The notes: a model not told the origin generated them from the sequence alone. Shown: positions 17,583 to 27,096, counted from the stretch's first letter. The stretch is DNA of 64,000 nucleotides from Aurantiacibacter marinus (GCF_001021555.1 NZ_LDCP01000001.1:620001-684000); one strand, 5' to 3'. Made by a program: numbers and translations.

Positions 17583-18698
17583 TCAGGCAATCGCCTCTGC
17601 GATCTCCAACAACTCATAGCCCAGCTCGCTCGCCACGGCCGGATAAGTCACTTTGCCAGCGTGGACGTTCAGCCCTTCCGCCAGATGGGGATCGGCGCGC
17701 ATTGCCTCTTTCCACCCGAGATTGGCGATCCGCAGGGCGTGCGGCAGGGTCACATTGTTCAGCGCGTAGGTGCTGGTGCGGCTGACCGCGCCGGGCATGT
17801 TGGCAACGCAGTAATGCACGATATCGTCCACCACATAGGTAGGCTCATCATGCGTGGTGGCGTGGCTGGTTTCGAAACAGCCGCCCTGGTCGATGGCAAC
17901 ATCGACGAGCACCGCGCCCGGCTTCATGGTTTTCAGCATGGCGCGGGTGACAAGGCGCGGCGCAGCAGCGCCGGGAACCAGAACAGCGCCAACCACCAGA
18001 TCGGCCTCTGCCACGGCTTCTTCGATATTGGCCCGGCTGGCAAAGCGGGTGCTGGCGCGCGCTTCGAAATGAGTGCCGACTTTTTCCAGCACTTCCGGAT
18101 TGAGATCCATGATTACAGTGTCTGCGCCAAGCCCTGCGGCCATTTGTGCTGCGTTGAACCCAACCACGCCGCCGCCGATAATCACGACCTTGCCCGGCAT
18201 CACGCCAGGCACGCCGCCCAGCAGCACGCCGCGCCCGCCATTGGCTTTTTCAAGTGCCGTTGCGCCCGCCTGAATGCTCATCCGGCCCGCGACCTGGCTC
18301 ATGGGTTTCAAAAGCGGCAACCCGCCGTGCGAACCGGTGACTGTTTCATAAGCGATGGCCGTGCAGCCTGACTTCACCAAGTCAGCAGTTTGTTCAGGAT
18401 CCGGCGCGAGGTGGAGATAAGTGTAAAGCAATTGCCCTTCGCGCAGCATGGCGCGCTCTCCGGCCTGCGGTTCCTTCACCTTCACGATCATTTCGCAATT
18501 CGCGAAAATTTCTTCAGCGGTTTCGACGACCTTGGCGCCGCGATCTGTGTAATGGATATCGAATGCGCCGATGCCTTCGCCTGCGCCGCTTTCGACCCAA
18601 ACGTCATGGCCGTTGGCGACCAGTTCGCCTGCGCTTTCCGGCGTCAGGCCGACACGATATTCGCGGTTCTTGATTTCGCGTGGGCAGCCGATACGCAT
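17583..18698 (-). CDS. ald: Alanine dehydrogenase
   Basis: NAD-dependent interconversion of L-alanine and pyruvate plus ammonia. At 371 aa it matches the family. It starts [20 protein letters not shown] (the nucleotide-independent N-domain, with the substrate Arg and Lys), has KVKEPQ around 75, the TYLHLAPD segment with the catalytic His near 95, and the Rossmann motif [17 protein letters not shown] around 171-187. A palindromic TTGCGCGCAA lies 50 bp before the start and could be an operator. No Lrp/AsnC regulator gene is adjacent. Confidence 0.95.
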   Translation of the reverse strand: MRIGCPREIKNREYRVGLTPESAGELVANGHDVWVESGAGEGIGAFDIHYTDRGAKVVETAEEIFANCEMIVKVKEPQAGERAMLREGQLLYTYLHLAPDPEQTADLVKSGCTAIAYETVTGSHGGLPLLKPMSQVAGRMSIQAGATALEKANGGRGVLLGGVPGVMPGKVVIIGGGVVGFNAAQMAAGLGADTVIMDLNPEVLEKVGTHFEARASTRFASRANIEEAVAEADLVVGAVLVPGAAAPRLVTRAMLKTMKPGAVLVDVAIDQGGCFETSHATTHDEPTYVVDDIVHYCVANMPGAVSRTSTYALNNVTLPHALRIANLGWKEAMRADPHLAEGLNVHAGKVTYPAVASELGYELLEIAEAIA

Positions 18699-18747
18699 GG
18701 GAAGTCTCCGGTTAGTGGTCGGAATGAGCCGTTACATTTGCAACCAG

Positions 18748-18757
18748 TTGCGCGCAA
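18748..18757. promoter_or_regulatory. Palindrome upstream of ald, possible operator
   Basis: TTGCGCGCAA is a perfect 10-bp palindrome, 50 bp upstream of the ald ATG. ald genes are often controlled by Lrp-type regulators; the match to any particular protein cannot be made from one site. Confidence 0.25.
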
Positions 18758-18787
18758 GAAGAGTCGACAGGGGTATCAGGCGGTCCG

Positions 18788-20236
18788 TCAGGCCATCACA
18801 TCCTCGATGCCTGGCACCGTGATCGTGCGTTCGCCTCCGAAATCTTCGTGCACCGATATGAGCCCGGTTTTCTCCAGATGCTCGAGCAAGCGGCGAATGC
18901 GCCCGGGTGATGCCGTGCCGTAAACCCGCGCCAGATGATCCTCGTCCGGGGCCCGTTTACCTGCGGCAGCAGCCACAACAATCGCCAGATAGGGGGCAAG
19001 AACGTCGTCGGCCACGCCCTGCGCCATGCGCTCGATCGCTTCGCGCGGTGCTTCGTCAAGACGGTCAACACCGGCACTGGTGAAAGCGAATTGGCGGCGG
19101 AAGGCTGGCATGTCGATATGGGCGGAGTTCACACCCTGCTCCCGGCAGCGGGTTGCGAAATCGCGGAACAGGGTGGCAGCAGGCCGGAAGGTTGCGCCTT
19201 CTTCCGCTGCAATTTCGCGCAGGATATCTTCAACCGAACCAGTCGGCGCTGCCTTTGCAGAGGCGGGCTTGGAAAGCTCCGCTTCGGCGCGTGCGGCAAT
19301 GCTCTGCGCCAGGGCATCTGCGTCAGGCGCGGGCGGCGGCGCTGGCGGAGGCGGTCGATGCACGGTTTCGGCCGCTTCTTCCGCCAGTTGATCATGCAGC
19401 AGAGCGCCCATTTGTGCTGCATCTGCTTGCGGTAGAGGCGTCAGCGCGCTCGCCCCGTTTTTTCCGCCCGACTTCACCGATCCGATATGCACGGCGACCG
19501 GGCGGCGGCTGATCGCCGGGCCCAGGCCAAGGAAATGCCCGCGCTGCAAATCGCGAATGCGCTCCGCCTGCTTGCGGTCCATGCCAAGCAGATCTGCGGC
19601 GCGCTGCATATCGATATCGAGGAAGGTGCGCCCCATCAGGAAGTTGGAAGCCTCTGCCGCGACATTCTTCGCCAGCTTGGCAAGCCGCTGTGTCGCCACA
19701 ATTCCGGCAAGGCCCCGTTTGCGACCGCGGCACATCAAATTGGTCATGGCGGACAGCGTCATGCGGCGCGTGTCCTCCGCCATTTCACCTGCGGCGGAAG
19801 GGGCAAACATCTGCGCCTCGTCAACCACCACCAATGCGGGATACCAATGTTCACGCGGGGCATCGAACAGGGCGGTAAGAAATTGCGCAGTGCAGCGGAT
19901 TTGCTGTTCGACTTCCAGGTCTTCCAGCGCCAGCACGACAGAGGCGCGGTGCTGCCGTATGCGGCCTGCCAGCGCTTCTATCTCTCGCGGGGAATAGCTC
20001 GCCCCTTCGATGACAACGTGATCGAAATGGTCGGCAAGGCTTACGAAATCACCTTCCGGGTCGATCACAATCTGCTGCACAAGCCCGGCGCTCTGTTCCA
20101 GCAGTCGGCGCAGCAGATGCGATTTTCCGCTGCCGGAATTGCCTTGCACCAGCAAACGCGTGGCGAGCAATTCTTCCACGCCGATCGGCACTGGTGTGCC
20201 GTGCGCGTCCTTGCCGATTTCGATTTCTGCTTTCAC
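18788..20236 (-). CDS. HerA/DUF87-type P-loop ATPase
   Basis: A 482-aa ATPase. Walker A is LVQGNSGSGKSHLL (about residues 29-42), followed by VIDPEGDFVSL and Walker B ALVVVDEAQMF (about 133-143), with an arginine-rich SAMTNLMCRGRKRGL stretch and IVATQRLAKL, all typical of the HerA-FtsK core. Residues 290-345 are a proline/alanine-rich linker, and the C-terminal 120 residues look like a winged-helix unit (SPGRIRRLLEHLEKTGLI). The role is unknown; this is a different subfamily from the 6743 gene. It lies 89 bp upstream of ald on the same strand; the long gap leaves co-transcription open. Confidence 0.82.
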   Translation of the reverse strand: MKAEIEIGKDAHGTPVPIGVEELLATRLLVQGNSGSGKSHLLRRLLEQSAGLVQQIVIDPEGDFVSLADHFDHVVIEGASYSPREIEALAGRIRQHRASVVLALEDLEVEQQIRCTAQFLTALFDAPREHWYPALVVVDEAQMFAPSAAGEMAEDTRRMTLSAMTNLMCRGRKRGLAGIVATQRLAKLAKNVAAEASNFLMGRTFLDIDMQRAADLLGMDRKQAERIRDLQRGHFLGLGPAISRRPVAVHIGSVKSGGKNGASALTPLPQADAAQMGALLHDQLAEEAAETVHRPPPPAPPPAPDADALAQSIAARAEAELSKPASAKAAPTGSVEDILREIAAEEGATFRPAATLFRDFATRCREQGVNSAHIDMPAFRRQFAFTSAGVDRLDEAPREAIERMAQGVADDVLAPYLAIVVAAAAGKRAPDEDHLARVYGTASPGRIRRLLEHLEKTGLISVHEDFGGERTITVPGIEDVMA

Positions 20237-20336
20237 TCGGACAGCGATAGGTCACGAGGCCCGTCCGGCCTAGCCGCAAGACGGCGTTTATCCAGCGATT
20301 GTTGCCCAATGGGCGGACGAAAAGTGTGCAACAATG

Positions 20337-20370
20337 AAAAGGGCGCCGCCTCTTTCCGAAGCGACGCCCC
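20337..20370 (-). terminator. Rho-independent terminator of the TonB-dependent receptor gene
   Basis: On the minus strand a GC-rich hairpin (arms GGGCGTCGCTT and AGGCGGCGCCC, with one G-T and one mismatch) is followed at once by TTTT. It lies 37 bp past the receptor stop codon and faces the right way only for that gene. Confidence 0.75.
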
Positions 20371-20406
20371 TGTCATGATGTTACCGGTGAAGCGTTGATG
20401 CCGCGA

Positions 20407-23028
20407 TCAGAATTCGATGCTTACGCGGCCATACAGGAAGCGCCCGCTGAAGCCGAAGGGCGACTGCGAGGAGTACGGCAGGAAACTGGTGTTCAGGCCG
20501 TAATTCACCCCGTCAACTGTGCCGAACGGCAAGCGGTCGGGATATTCGTCGAACACATTGTTCGCCCCGACTGCCAGTTGGATCATTTCGACGGGGTTGA
20601 AGCGCAATTCCAGATCGACAACCCATTTCGGCGTCAGCGTATTGTCTCCCGGAGCATCGCCCATACCGACATTGATGTCGTTGCGGATCTGCTGGTTGGT
20701 GTCCGATGAGGGCAGGCCGTTGAGTGTGGCAGTGGTCACGCCATCTGGCAGGAAGACGCTGCCGAAGTGGTTGGCATTGATCGAAAAGCCGAAAGGATCG
20801 CGATCAAATACCGCACCCAGGTTCAGCTTGTTGCTTGGTTGGCCGTCCGTCAGGCGGAAACTTTCCTGGCGGGCGAACAGCCGGTTGGCGGTAAATCCGC
20901 TGAACACCCGGCGATCGGTAATCTCGGTATCGTTGAGGTTATAGCCTGCCGTCAGCGTCAGCGATCCGCCAGCGACATCTGGTATGCGGTAGCTGCCGAC
21001 GATATCGATGCCCTGTGTGCGCGTATCGATCCCGTTGGTGAAGAAGCGGGCCGAGGATCCGACAACACCGGCGTTCTGCAGCAGCAAGAGGACGTCTGCA
21101 CCGGTCAGGTTTTCGGTCAGCACGATCCGGTCATTGATCTTGATGTTGTAGTAATCGACCGTGAGGTTGAAGCGCGGGACCATCGAAAACACGACCCCGC
21201 CACCCAGATTGACCGATTTTTCAGCTTCGAGCGGCTCTGATCCAAGCGCGATCGCAATGGGCGAATCGACCGGGAAGGTGCCGATTTCGATCAATTGACC
21301 GCCAACATTGTTTGTGGAGGTGGTGGAGAAGAACTGCTGCGCCATGCCAGGTGCGCGGAAGCCGGTGGAGACAGAGCCACGGAAGGCGAGGCCTTCAACC
21401 GGCTCGAACCGCGCGGCAATCTTGCCGTTCAGCGTGCTGCCAAAGTCGGAGAAGTCTTCGAAGCGGCCAGCGACCTGCACGTTGAACATTTCCGAAAGAT
21501 CGGTGTCCAGTTCGACATAGGCCGCAAACGAATCGCGCGAACGGTCAACCGCTGTGGTGGGCGAGAAGCCCGGGAAAACCTGTGCGCCCGGGGCAGAGCC
21601 GTTGCTGAAGAAAAACGGACCGGCAATGTAGCTGCCTTCTTCTCCGGCCACGATCTTGTAGTTTTCGTTGCGCCATTCGCCGCCCAAAGCAATCGAGGTA
21701 TCGCCGATGCCGAAGTCCACTTCGCGCTGAACGTCGATATTCACCGATGTCTGGCCCGATCGCAGGCCGCCGGCATCGAATTCCGTGGGGCTGACATTGC
21801 CGCCCAGCGAAGCGTTCCAGGTGTTCGAGATGAGATAATCAAGACGGTTGGAGCCGTAGTTGACGGAGAAATCGAGGTTCCATCCGCTCACATCGCCGCG
21901 CAGGCCGATGACGCCTGCGATGTCTTCCACCGTGCTGTTGATCAGCGGCAGGAAGCCATCGGGATAGAACGGCACGCCGCCATTGGCGTTGTCACGGTTG
22001 CGCGCGTCGAGCGAGCGGCGGTAGAAGCCTGCGCCATTGCCTTCGCGGTTGCCGTAGCTGCCGAAAGCGTAAAGCTCGAACGTATCGCCCAGATCCATGC
22101 CTGCATTGGCAAACAGGTTGATATCACGCGATTCGCCGTCACCAAACCGGTGACTGTAACGATCAATCGTCGTTTCCCGCACATCGCCAAGGCCGGAATA
22201 CTGGCGGCGCAGATCGGGGCCGGAACGGTTGGTCGGATCGCGGTCCTTATATTCCACTGTCAGGTTCAGGAAGGCGTCGTCGCCCACCGGCAGGCCGAAA
22301 TTGGAAGCAATTGTCCAGGTGTCGCCGTCGCGGCGTGTCCGGTCTTCACCGGTAAAGGTGATAGGCGGAAGTTCGCTGGAACTTGTGGTCGTGGTCGGGC
22401 CTACCGATGCCACCTGATCGACGCCGTCCATAGTCGTAATGTAGCGGCCATAGGTTGCCTGGGCACGGCCACCTTCGCGCGTCTTGAGCTGGACGTTGAT
22501 CACCCCGGCAATGGCATCCGAACCATATTGCGACGCGGCACCATCGCGCAGCACTTCGATACGTTCGATGGCCAGCGGGGGAATGGTGTTCATGTCGACC
22601 GCGGCAGATCCGCGTCCGATCGAACCGTTGAGATTGAGCAGCGAGGACAGATGGCGGCGTTTGCCGTTGACCAGCACCAGAACCTGATCCGGCGCAAGGC
22701 CGCGCAACGTTGCGGGGCGCAGGGAATCCGTGCCGTCAGTCAGCGAAGGCTGCGGAAAGTTGAACGATGGGACAAGATTGTTGAGCAGGCGGTTCGTTTC
22801 GGTTGTGCCCTGGTTGACGAGCGCTTCCGAAGTGATGACGTCAATCGGCACCGTGCTCTCGGCCACGGTCCTGTCAGTCCGGCGTGTACCGGTCACGATG
22901 ATCTGCGGGGCATCTTCAGCGGAGCTCGCGCTGGGCGCGTTGTCCTGTGCAAGCGCAGGCTGAGCGAATGTTGCGATGGCCAGGGTTACCAGAGCGGAAC
23001 CGGCTTTGAGATTGTTCTTTACCGACAA
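20407..23028 (-). CDS. TonB-dependent outer-membrane receptor
   Basis: An 873-aa outer-membrane transporter energised by TonB-ExbBD. It has a signal peptide (to about residue 27, ending ALAQ), then a plug domain with QIIVTGTRRTDRTVAEST, NLVPSFNF, TLRGLAPDQVLVLVNGKRRH, RIEVLRDGAASQYGSDAIAG. The rest is a 22-strand barrel ending in the C-terminal phenylalanine (GRVSIEF). Substrate is not evident; the plug resembles the sphingomonad family of organic-ligand receptors. It is a single-gene unit with its own terminator. A 289-bp upstream region contains an inverted repeat that may be an operator. Confidence 0.95.
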   Translation of the reverse strand: MSVKNNLKAGSALVTLAIATFAQPALAQDNAPSASSAEDAPQIIVTGTRRTDRTVAESTVPIDVITSEALVNQGTTETNRLLNNLVPSFNFPQPSLTDGTDSLRPATLRGLAPDQVLVLVNGKRRHLSSLLNLNGSIGRGSAAVDMNTIPPLAIERIEVLRDGAASQYGSDAIAGVINVQLKTREGGRAQATYGRYITTMDGVDQVASVGPTTTTSSSELPPITFTGEDRTRRDGDTWTIASNFGLPVGDDAFLNLTVEYKDRDPTNRSGPDLRRQYSGLGDVRETTIDRYSHRFGDGESRDINLFANAGMDLGDTFELYAFGSYGNREGNGAGFYRRSLDARNRDNANGGVPFYPDGFLPLINSTVEDIAGVIGLRGDVSGWNLDFSVNYGSNRLDYLISNTWNASLGGNVSPTEFDAGGLRSGQTSVNIDVQREVDFGIGDTSIALGGEWRNENYKIVAGEEGSYIAGPFFFSNGSAPGAQVFPGFSPTTAVDRSRDSFAAYVELDTDLSEMFNVQVAGRFEDFSDFGSTLNGKIAARFEPVEGLAFRGSVSTGFRAPGMAQQFFSTTSTNNVGGQLIEIGTFPVDSPIAIALGSEPLEAEKSVNLGGGVVFSMVPRFNLTVDYYNIKINDRIVLTENLTGADVLLLLQNAGVVGSSARFFTNGIDTRTQGIDIVGSYRIPDVAGGSLTLTAGYNLNDTEITDRRVFSGFTANRLFARQESFRLTDGQPSNKLNLGAVFDRDPFGFSINANHFGSVFLPDGVTTATLNGLPSSDTNQQIRNDINVGMGDAPGDNTLTPKWVVDLELRFNPVEMIQLAVGANNVFDEYPDRLPFGTVDGVNYGLNTSFLPYSSQSPFGFSGRFLYGRVSIEF

Positions 23029-23099
23029 AATTGTTCTCCCAATGGCCCTCTTGGCCAGGGAAAGACGAATACAGGCGGTTTATTTTCCGCGGAAGAATG

Positions 23100-23121
23100 T
23101 TTCGTATTTCGCTCTACGAAA
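23100..23121. promoter_or_regulatory. Inverted repeat upstream of the TonB receptor, possible operator
   Basis: TTTCGTA (23100-23106) and TACGAAA (23115-23121) form a perfect 7-bp inverted repeat with an 8-bp spacer, 72 bp before the receptor start codon. It does not look like a Fur box. No dedicated regulator gene is adjacent. Confidence 0.3.
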
Positions 23122-23317
23122 GAACAATCATTGATGCTTTCTGGACACATCGGGACATGTTCGAAATTTCCGCTGTCTCACAGGTGGTGGTGGGCAGTCA
23201 CTGCAACAGTGGCTATCGGACAGGAAATCTCCAAAAAGCGCGCTCTTACATAGGGCTGCGTATTACGGGGCCTATCCAAATGCAGGGTCAACGTAACCCT
23301 TTGCCTGTGGCGTCGGA

Positions 23318-24268
23318 TCAGTTGAACCTCTCACCCGCCAGCGCCATCGCACGGCGCAGGCCCTTCTGATTGATGTTCTGGATTTCGATACCCGGGTGCG
23401 CGTTCACCTCCAGAATCATCGGTCCGTCGTTTTCATCCAGAATGATATCGACGCCCAAATAACCAAGGCCGATGGCGGCGCTGCACCTGGAACTCATTTC
23501 CAGTACCGTGTCCCATTCCGGCAATTGGTGCCCGATCAGCTTTGCGCCGGTATCAGGATGATGCGTAATGACCTCGCCGACCACCATGGCCCGCGTAATG
23601 ATGCCTGTTTCAATGTCCACCGCAGCACCGATGGCGCGTTGGTGAAGGTTGGCTTTGCCGTCGGAGGCATTGGTGGGAAGGCGCATCATCGCCATCAGCG
23701 GGTGTTCGCGCAAAGATATCACGCGCACGTCGGGCAGGCCTTCCGGCACCAGCCCTGCAATGCGCTTGTCCGGTCGGATAAGCGGTTCGATCAGCGCCGC
23801 ATCTTCGGCAGCTGTATCACCCGAAAAGCCGCCATCCACGATGCGCCGCAGGTGGTTCATGACATCTGCCGGAGTCAGCTTTCCGCCTGATCCCTTGTAC
23901 CAATTGTTCGCTTCACGGCGCACTGCCAGCAAAATGCCGTCACCCTGACTGCCGCGAGCCGGCTTTATCGCCCAACTGTCCGGCAAATCGCGCAAGGGAT
24001 CGAAATCAAGCAGATCCCCATAGCTGGAGATTACGCATACCGTGCCGGTAGTTACGACGCCGCCAGCGTTCAGGGCCACTTTCGCCGCCACTTTGTCGCG
24101 CGCCTGTTCGATTGCCCAGCGCGGATTGTATTTCGCGATAATCGAATTGCGCAGATTGATCCCGAGTATCTCGTCGATGTGCCCTGCCTGGGGAATTTGC
24201 GAGCGCAGGTCTTGGCCCCGCGTCCCAGCCGCCGCCGAAGCGCGGTTGCGGGAGAACCGGGAGATCAA
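23318..24268 (-). CDS. ATP-grasp ligase, alpha-L-glutamate ligase-like (RimK-related)
   Basis: Predicted amide-bond-forming ATP-grasp enzyme. The core runs from GHIDEILGINLRNSIIAKYN through SWAIKPARGSQGDGI (phosphate loop region) to GYLGVDIILDENDG and ILEVNAHPGIEIQNINQKGL (Mg ligands E and N). This fits the RimK-related ligase found beside 7TM-transglutaminase proteins. The start is uncertain. TTG 24268 gives 316 aa beginning with an ISRF segment seen at family N-termini; the frame stays open upstream through ATG 24355. The preceding gene's frame runs on top of this one for hundreds of bases. Dropping one G at 24216-24219 would fuse the two genes in frame. It is the last gene of the amidoligase cassette. 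Confidence 0.82.
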   Translation of the reverse strand: MISRFSRNRASAAAGTRGQDLRSQIPQAGHIDEILGINLRNSIIAKYNPRWAIEQARDKVAAKVALNAGGVVTTGTVCVISSYGDLLDFDPLRDLPDSWAIKPARGSQGDGILLAVRREANNWYKGSGGKLTPADVMNHLRRIVDGGFSGDTAAEDAALIEPLIRPDKRIAGLVPEGLPDVRVISLREHPLMAMMRLPTNASDGKANLHQRAIGAAVDIETGIITRAMVVGEVITHHPDTGAKLIGHQLPEWDTVLEMSSRCSAAIGLGYLGVDIILDENDGPMILEVNAHPGIEIQNINQKGLRRAMALAGERFN

Positions 24269-25169
24269 ATTGCGGGAGGATTCCGGTATCGCTGTTGCCT
24301 TCGATATCAAGGGCGGCTTCAGCGCGTTGGTCAAGAGTTGCGGCAGCCTTGGCATTTCGTATTCCTTCGAGCCAGATGGGTGCAAACCGTTTGAGTTCAG
24401 ACAGGCGCAGGCCGCGATATCGGCCCAGCAGGGCAATCGCGAGCCCGGCAAATCCGGGCAGCACCAAGGGCGAAATTTCAATCAGGGTCAGCGCCACCCG
24501 GCTCACCATCACGAATTGTATGATCAGCGCGAGCAAGAACGTGCTCATGGCGATATGAAAGGCTTCCTTTGCGCCGTCCTTTTCCCACTGGCGATACCAG
24601 CGTTCCACCACCAGCGCCGTCACCACAACGGGGAATGCGTCAACCTGCAATTCGGTGTCGAAGGCCACCTGCAGCCCGGCCAGCACAAACACGACGAAGC
24701 TGATCAGCACGCCCAGAAAGCCCACACGCGTCATGCGCAATTTGAGCAGCGTCGGCGCGGCAAGCATGCCGACCCCGACCGCCGATATCAGCACCAGCGG
24801 ACCGAAAATCGGGCCGATTTGCAAGAAGGCTATGGCAATCAGCATCGGCGTAAACAGGCCGAACGCTTTCATGCCGACAAAACTCCGGGCAAGCACCACC
24901 AGGAATGCGCCAATGGGCAAGGCCATCAGCAGGTTTGACGGTTTCATTCCCCAAACAGCATAGGAAACCGCCTGTTCGCCAAGCGATTGCGGCATATAGA
25001 AAAGCTGTTGGGTGTTGGCGATGCCGAGAACGGCAAGCAGGCCAATCACGCCAAAAACGGCAGCGCCGATGTAGGCTGGCGCCCTGATCTGCGGCGTAGC
25101 CTTGGTCAGCACTCGTCGCAATTTACGCCAGCGGCTGAGCCGCCATTTGCGCAAACCTCTAAAAGACAT
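24006..25169 (-). CDS. 7TM domain protein of the transglutaminase-7TM family, lacking the transglutaminase domain
   Basis: Polytopic inner-membrane protein. After a basic N-terminus (KWRLSRWRKLRRVL) come 7-8 hydrophobic helices. Family-like segments are FGLFTPMLIAIAFLQIG, VVERWYRQWEKDGAKEAF and LLGRYRGLRLSELKRF, which match the 7TM part of proteins known as inactive transglutaminase fused to seven helices. The periplasmic transglutaminase-like N-domain usual in that family is absent. Good codon usage continues past the last helix to about 24220 (FGGGWDA), after which the frame decays and runs to a chance stop at 24006, over the ATP-grasp gene. The true C-terminus is therefore uncertain. The start overlaps the upstream barrel gene by 11 nt. 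Confidence 0.75.
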   Translation of the reverse strand: MSFRGLRKWRLSRWRKLRRVLTKATPQIRAPAYIGAAVFGVIGLLAVLGIANTQQLFYMPQSLGEQAVSYAVWGMKPSNLLMALPIGAFLVVLARSFVGMKAFGLFTPMLIAIAFLQIGPIFGPLVLISAVGVGMLAAPTLLKLRMTRVGFLGVLISFVVFVLAGLQVAFDTELQVDAFPVVVTALVVERWYRQWEKDGAKEAFHIAMSTFLLALIIQFVMVSRVALTLIEISPLVLPGFAGLAIALLGRYRGLRLSELKRFAPIWLEGIRNAKAAATLDQRAEAALDIEGNSDTGILPQFDLPVLPQPRFGGGWDAGPRPALANSPGRAHRRDTRDQSAQFDYREIQSALGNRTGARQSGGESGPERWRRRNYRHGMRNLQLWGSA

Positions 25170-26112
25170 AACCGAGGCTCACGCTGAAACGATACCCTTC
25201 GCGGTCACGCACCGGATCATTGCTGTTAGCAAAGATATACTTGGCCTCTGCTTCAGCGCGCCAATTGCCGGTCCACCACAGCAGTTCGACCTCGGGGACG
25301 ATTTGCGTATCTTCTCGCGGTGCAGACCCCGGCAAAAGGCGTCCGTCGAAACTGGTCTGGCGCAGTTCCAGTGCAGGGCGCACGCGCAGATCGGATGTGA
25401 TGGGGCGGGTGTACGATATGCTTGCAGACTCGCGTGAGTAGCCGCGCAGCGGATTATCCGAGGTGATCTCTTCGGCGCGCAAATCGAAGTTGATGTAATG
25501 GTAGCGGCCCAGACGGTGGCGATATTCGAAATCGACCCGCGCGCCTTCACCCTTGGATGAAGCGCCTCCGGGACCGTCGCCATCGTCATATTCGCGGTCT
25601 CGCCAGGTGCCACGCAGAGTGAAACGGTGCGCGCTTTCAGGTTCGAATTCAACGCGGGCGGAAACCTGTGTTTCATCCGTATCGCTTGATTCCACGGTCA
25701 CCAGATCATCATAGATCCGTCCGCGAAGCTCCACTTCCCAGTCATCGTCCAGCTTTTGCGTGATGCCTGCTGTCAGACGATCCCGGTTGAAGCTGTCTCG
25801 GCCGGTGGCAGATCCGAAGCGTTCCACTTCGATGCGGTCCGCCTCAAGCCTTACTTCGGTTTTTTCATTGCCGAACGTGACACCGATCTGGCCGCGCAGA
25901 TAACCGCCATCACCATTGATGATCAGTTCATCATCGCGGTCTTCGCTTTCGGATAGCACAATTCCAAGCTCGACACGGCCAAACGGGTCAAGTGACCAAT
26001 TCTGCTGCGCATCCTGAGCCGTGGCCGGCGCATGCGCGAAACCGATGGCGAGCCCGGTACAGGCCGCCATGCGCAACGCCTTCAAGACGCAAAGAAGTTT
26101 ATCCCCGAACAT
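25159..26112 (-). CDS. Outer-membrane beta-barrel protein of the amidoligase cassette
   Basis: A 317-aa protein with a signal peptide (about 1-32, APATAQDAQ) and a mature part made of alternating polar/hydrophobic strands: GYLRGQIGVTFGNEKTEVRL, RVDFEYRHRLGRYHYINFDL, LRVRPALELRQTSF. It ends in YRFSVSLGYVF, a terminal aromatic residue as used by the BAM complex. I do not recognise a named family. Its stop overlaps the 7TM gene start (ATGTCTTTTAG), and rimK lies 78 bp upstream, so it belongs to the cassette. In this operon it sits where other bacteria encode the transglutaminase half of the 7TM protein; that positional swap is an inference. Confidence 0.75.
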   Translation of the reverse strand: MFGDKLLCVLKALRMAACTGLAIGFAHAPATAQDAQQNWSLDPFGRVELGIVLSESEDRDDELIINGDGGYLRGQIGVTFGNEKTEVRLEADRIEVERFGSATGRDSFNRDRLTAGITQKLDDDWEVELRGRIYDDLVTVESSDTDETQVSARVEFEPESAHRFTLRGTWRDREYDDGDGPGGASSKGEGARVDFEYRHRLGRYHYINFDLRAEEITSDNPLRGYSRESASISYTRPITSDLRVRPALELRQTSFDGRLLPGSAPREDTQIVPEVELLWWTGNWRAEAEAKYIFANSNDPVRDREGYRFSVSLGYVF

Positions 26113-26190
26113 GTTCAGGGGTATTACGCAGATGCTGGTTTACGAATTGCTAACTGTAAAACCGAAACCTTGGGCCATCGGCCTTCCGGT

Positions 26191-27096
26191 TTATCCCTTG
26201 CCGCGTGTCTGCGTTTTACCGACTTTTGCATTGCCTTCGATAAATTCGATAATCATTCCAGCAATATCCTTGCCGGTAGCATTTTCGATACCTTCGAGGC
26301 CAGGAGACGAGTTTACTTCCATGATCACCGGGCCATGATTGCTTCGCAGCAGGTCCACGCCGCAGACATTCAGGCCCATTGCCTTGGCCGCGCGAACTGC
26401 GGTGCTGCGTTCTTCGGGAGTGATCTTGATGAGCTGTGCGCTGCCCCCGCGGTGGAGGTTGCTGCGAAATTCGCCTTCTGCACCCTGCCGTTTCATTGCC
26501 GCGACCACCTTGCCGCCGACCACCAGGCAGCGAATGTCCGACCCGCCTGCTTCCTTGATGAATTCCTGCACCATGATGGCGATATTCGCGCCGCGGAATG
26601 CCTCGATGATGGAGGCGCCGCCCTTGAGTGTTTCAGCGAGCACAACGCCGATGCCCTGTGTACCTTCCAGCAGCTTGATCACCACCGGGGGGCCATTCAC
26701 CGCCTTGATGATGGCTTCTGCCTGCTTGGGATCGTTGGCATAGGCCGTTAGTGGCAGGCCGAGGCCGTATTTCGCCATAATCTGGGTGGAACGCAGCTTG
26801 TCCCGGCTACGCCCGATGGCAACGCTTTCATTCAGTGACCAGACGCCGCCCATTTCGAACTGGCGAAGCACGGCCAGACCATACGCGGTAATGGAGGCGC
26901 CGATGCGCGGAATGACCGCTTCGTATCCGTTCAGCGTTTCGCCCTTGTACATCACCGTAGGCCGATGGCTGGCGATATTCACGGTGCAGCGAGTGGTGTT
27001 GAGAATATCGAGAGTGTGCCCGCGTTCTTTGGCGGCGGCGACGAGGCGCTTGTGCGAATACAGGTTGGGATTGCGTGCGAGCATTGCAATTTTCAT
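26191..27096 (-). CDS. rimK: RimK-family alpha-L-glutamate ligase
   Basis: ATP-grasp enzyme; E. coli RimK adds glutamates to the C-terminus of ribosomal protein S6 and makes poly-glutamate. The 301-aa protein has the RimK-type N-domain ([22 protein letters not shown]), the ATP-binding [39 protein letters not shown], and the metal/substrate motif [15 protein letters not shown]. Length fits RimK (about 300 aa). Its ATG overlaps the RimB-type protease stop by four bases. The target cannot be read from sequence: S6 is the default, but linkage to envelope proteins leaves open a second peptide-tagging role. Confidence 0.93.
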   Translation of the reverse strand: MKIAMLARNPNLYSHKRLVAAAKERGHTLDILNTTRCTVNIASHRPTVMYKGETLNGYEAVIPRIGASITAYGLAVLRQFEMGGVWSLNESVAIGRSRDKLRSTQIMAKYGLGLPLTAYANDPKQAEAIIKAVNGPPVVIKLLEGTQGIGVVLAETLKGGASIIEAFRGANIAIMVQEFIKEAGGSDIRCLVVGGKVVAAMKRQGAEGEFRSNLHRGGSAQLIKITPEERSTAVRAAKAMGLNVCGVDLLRSNHGPVIMEVNSSPGLEGIENATGKDIAGMIIEFIEGNAKVGKTQTRGKG

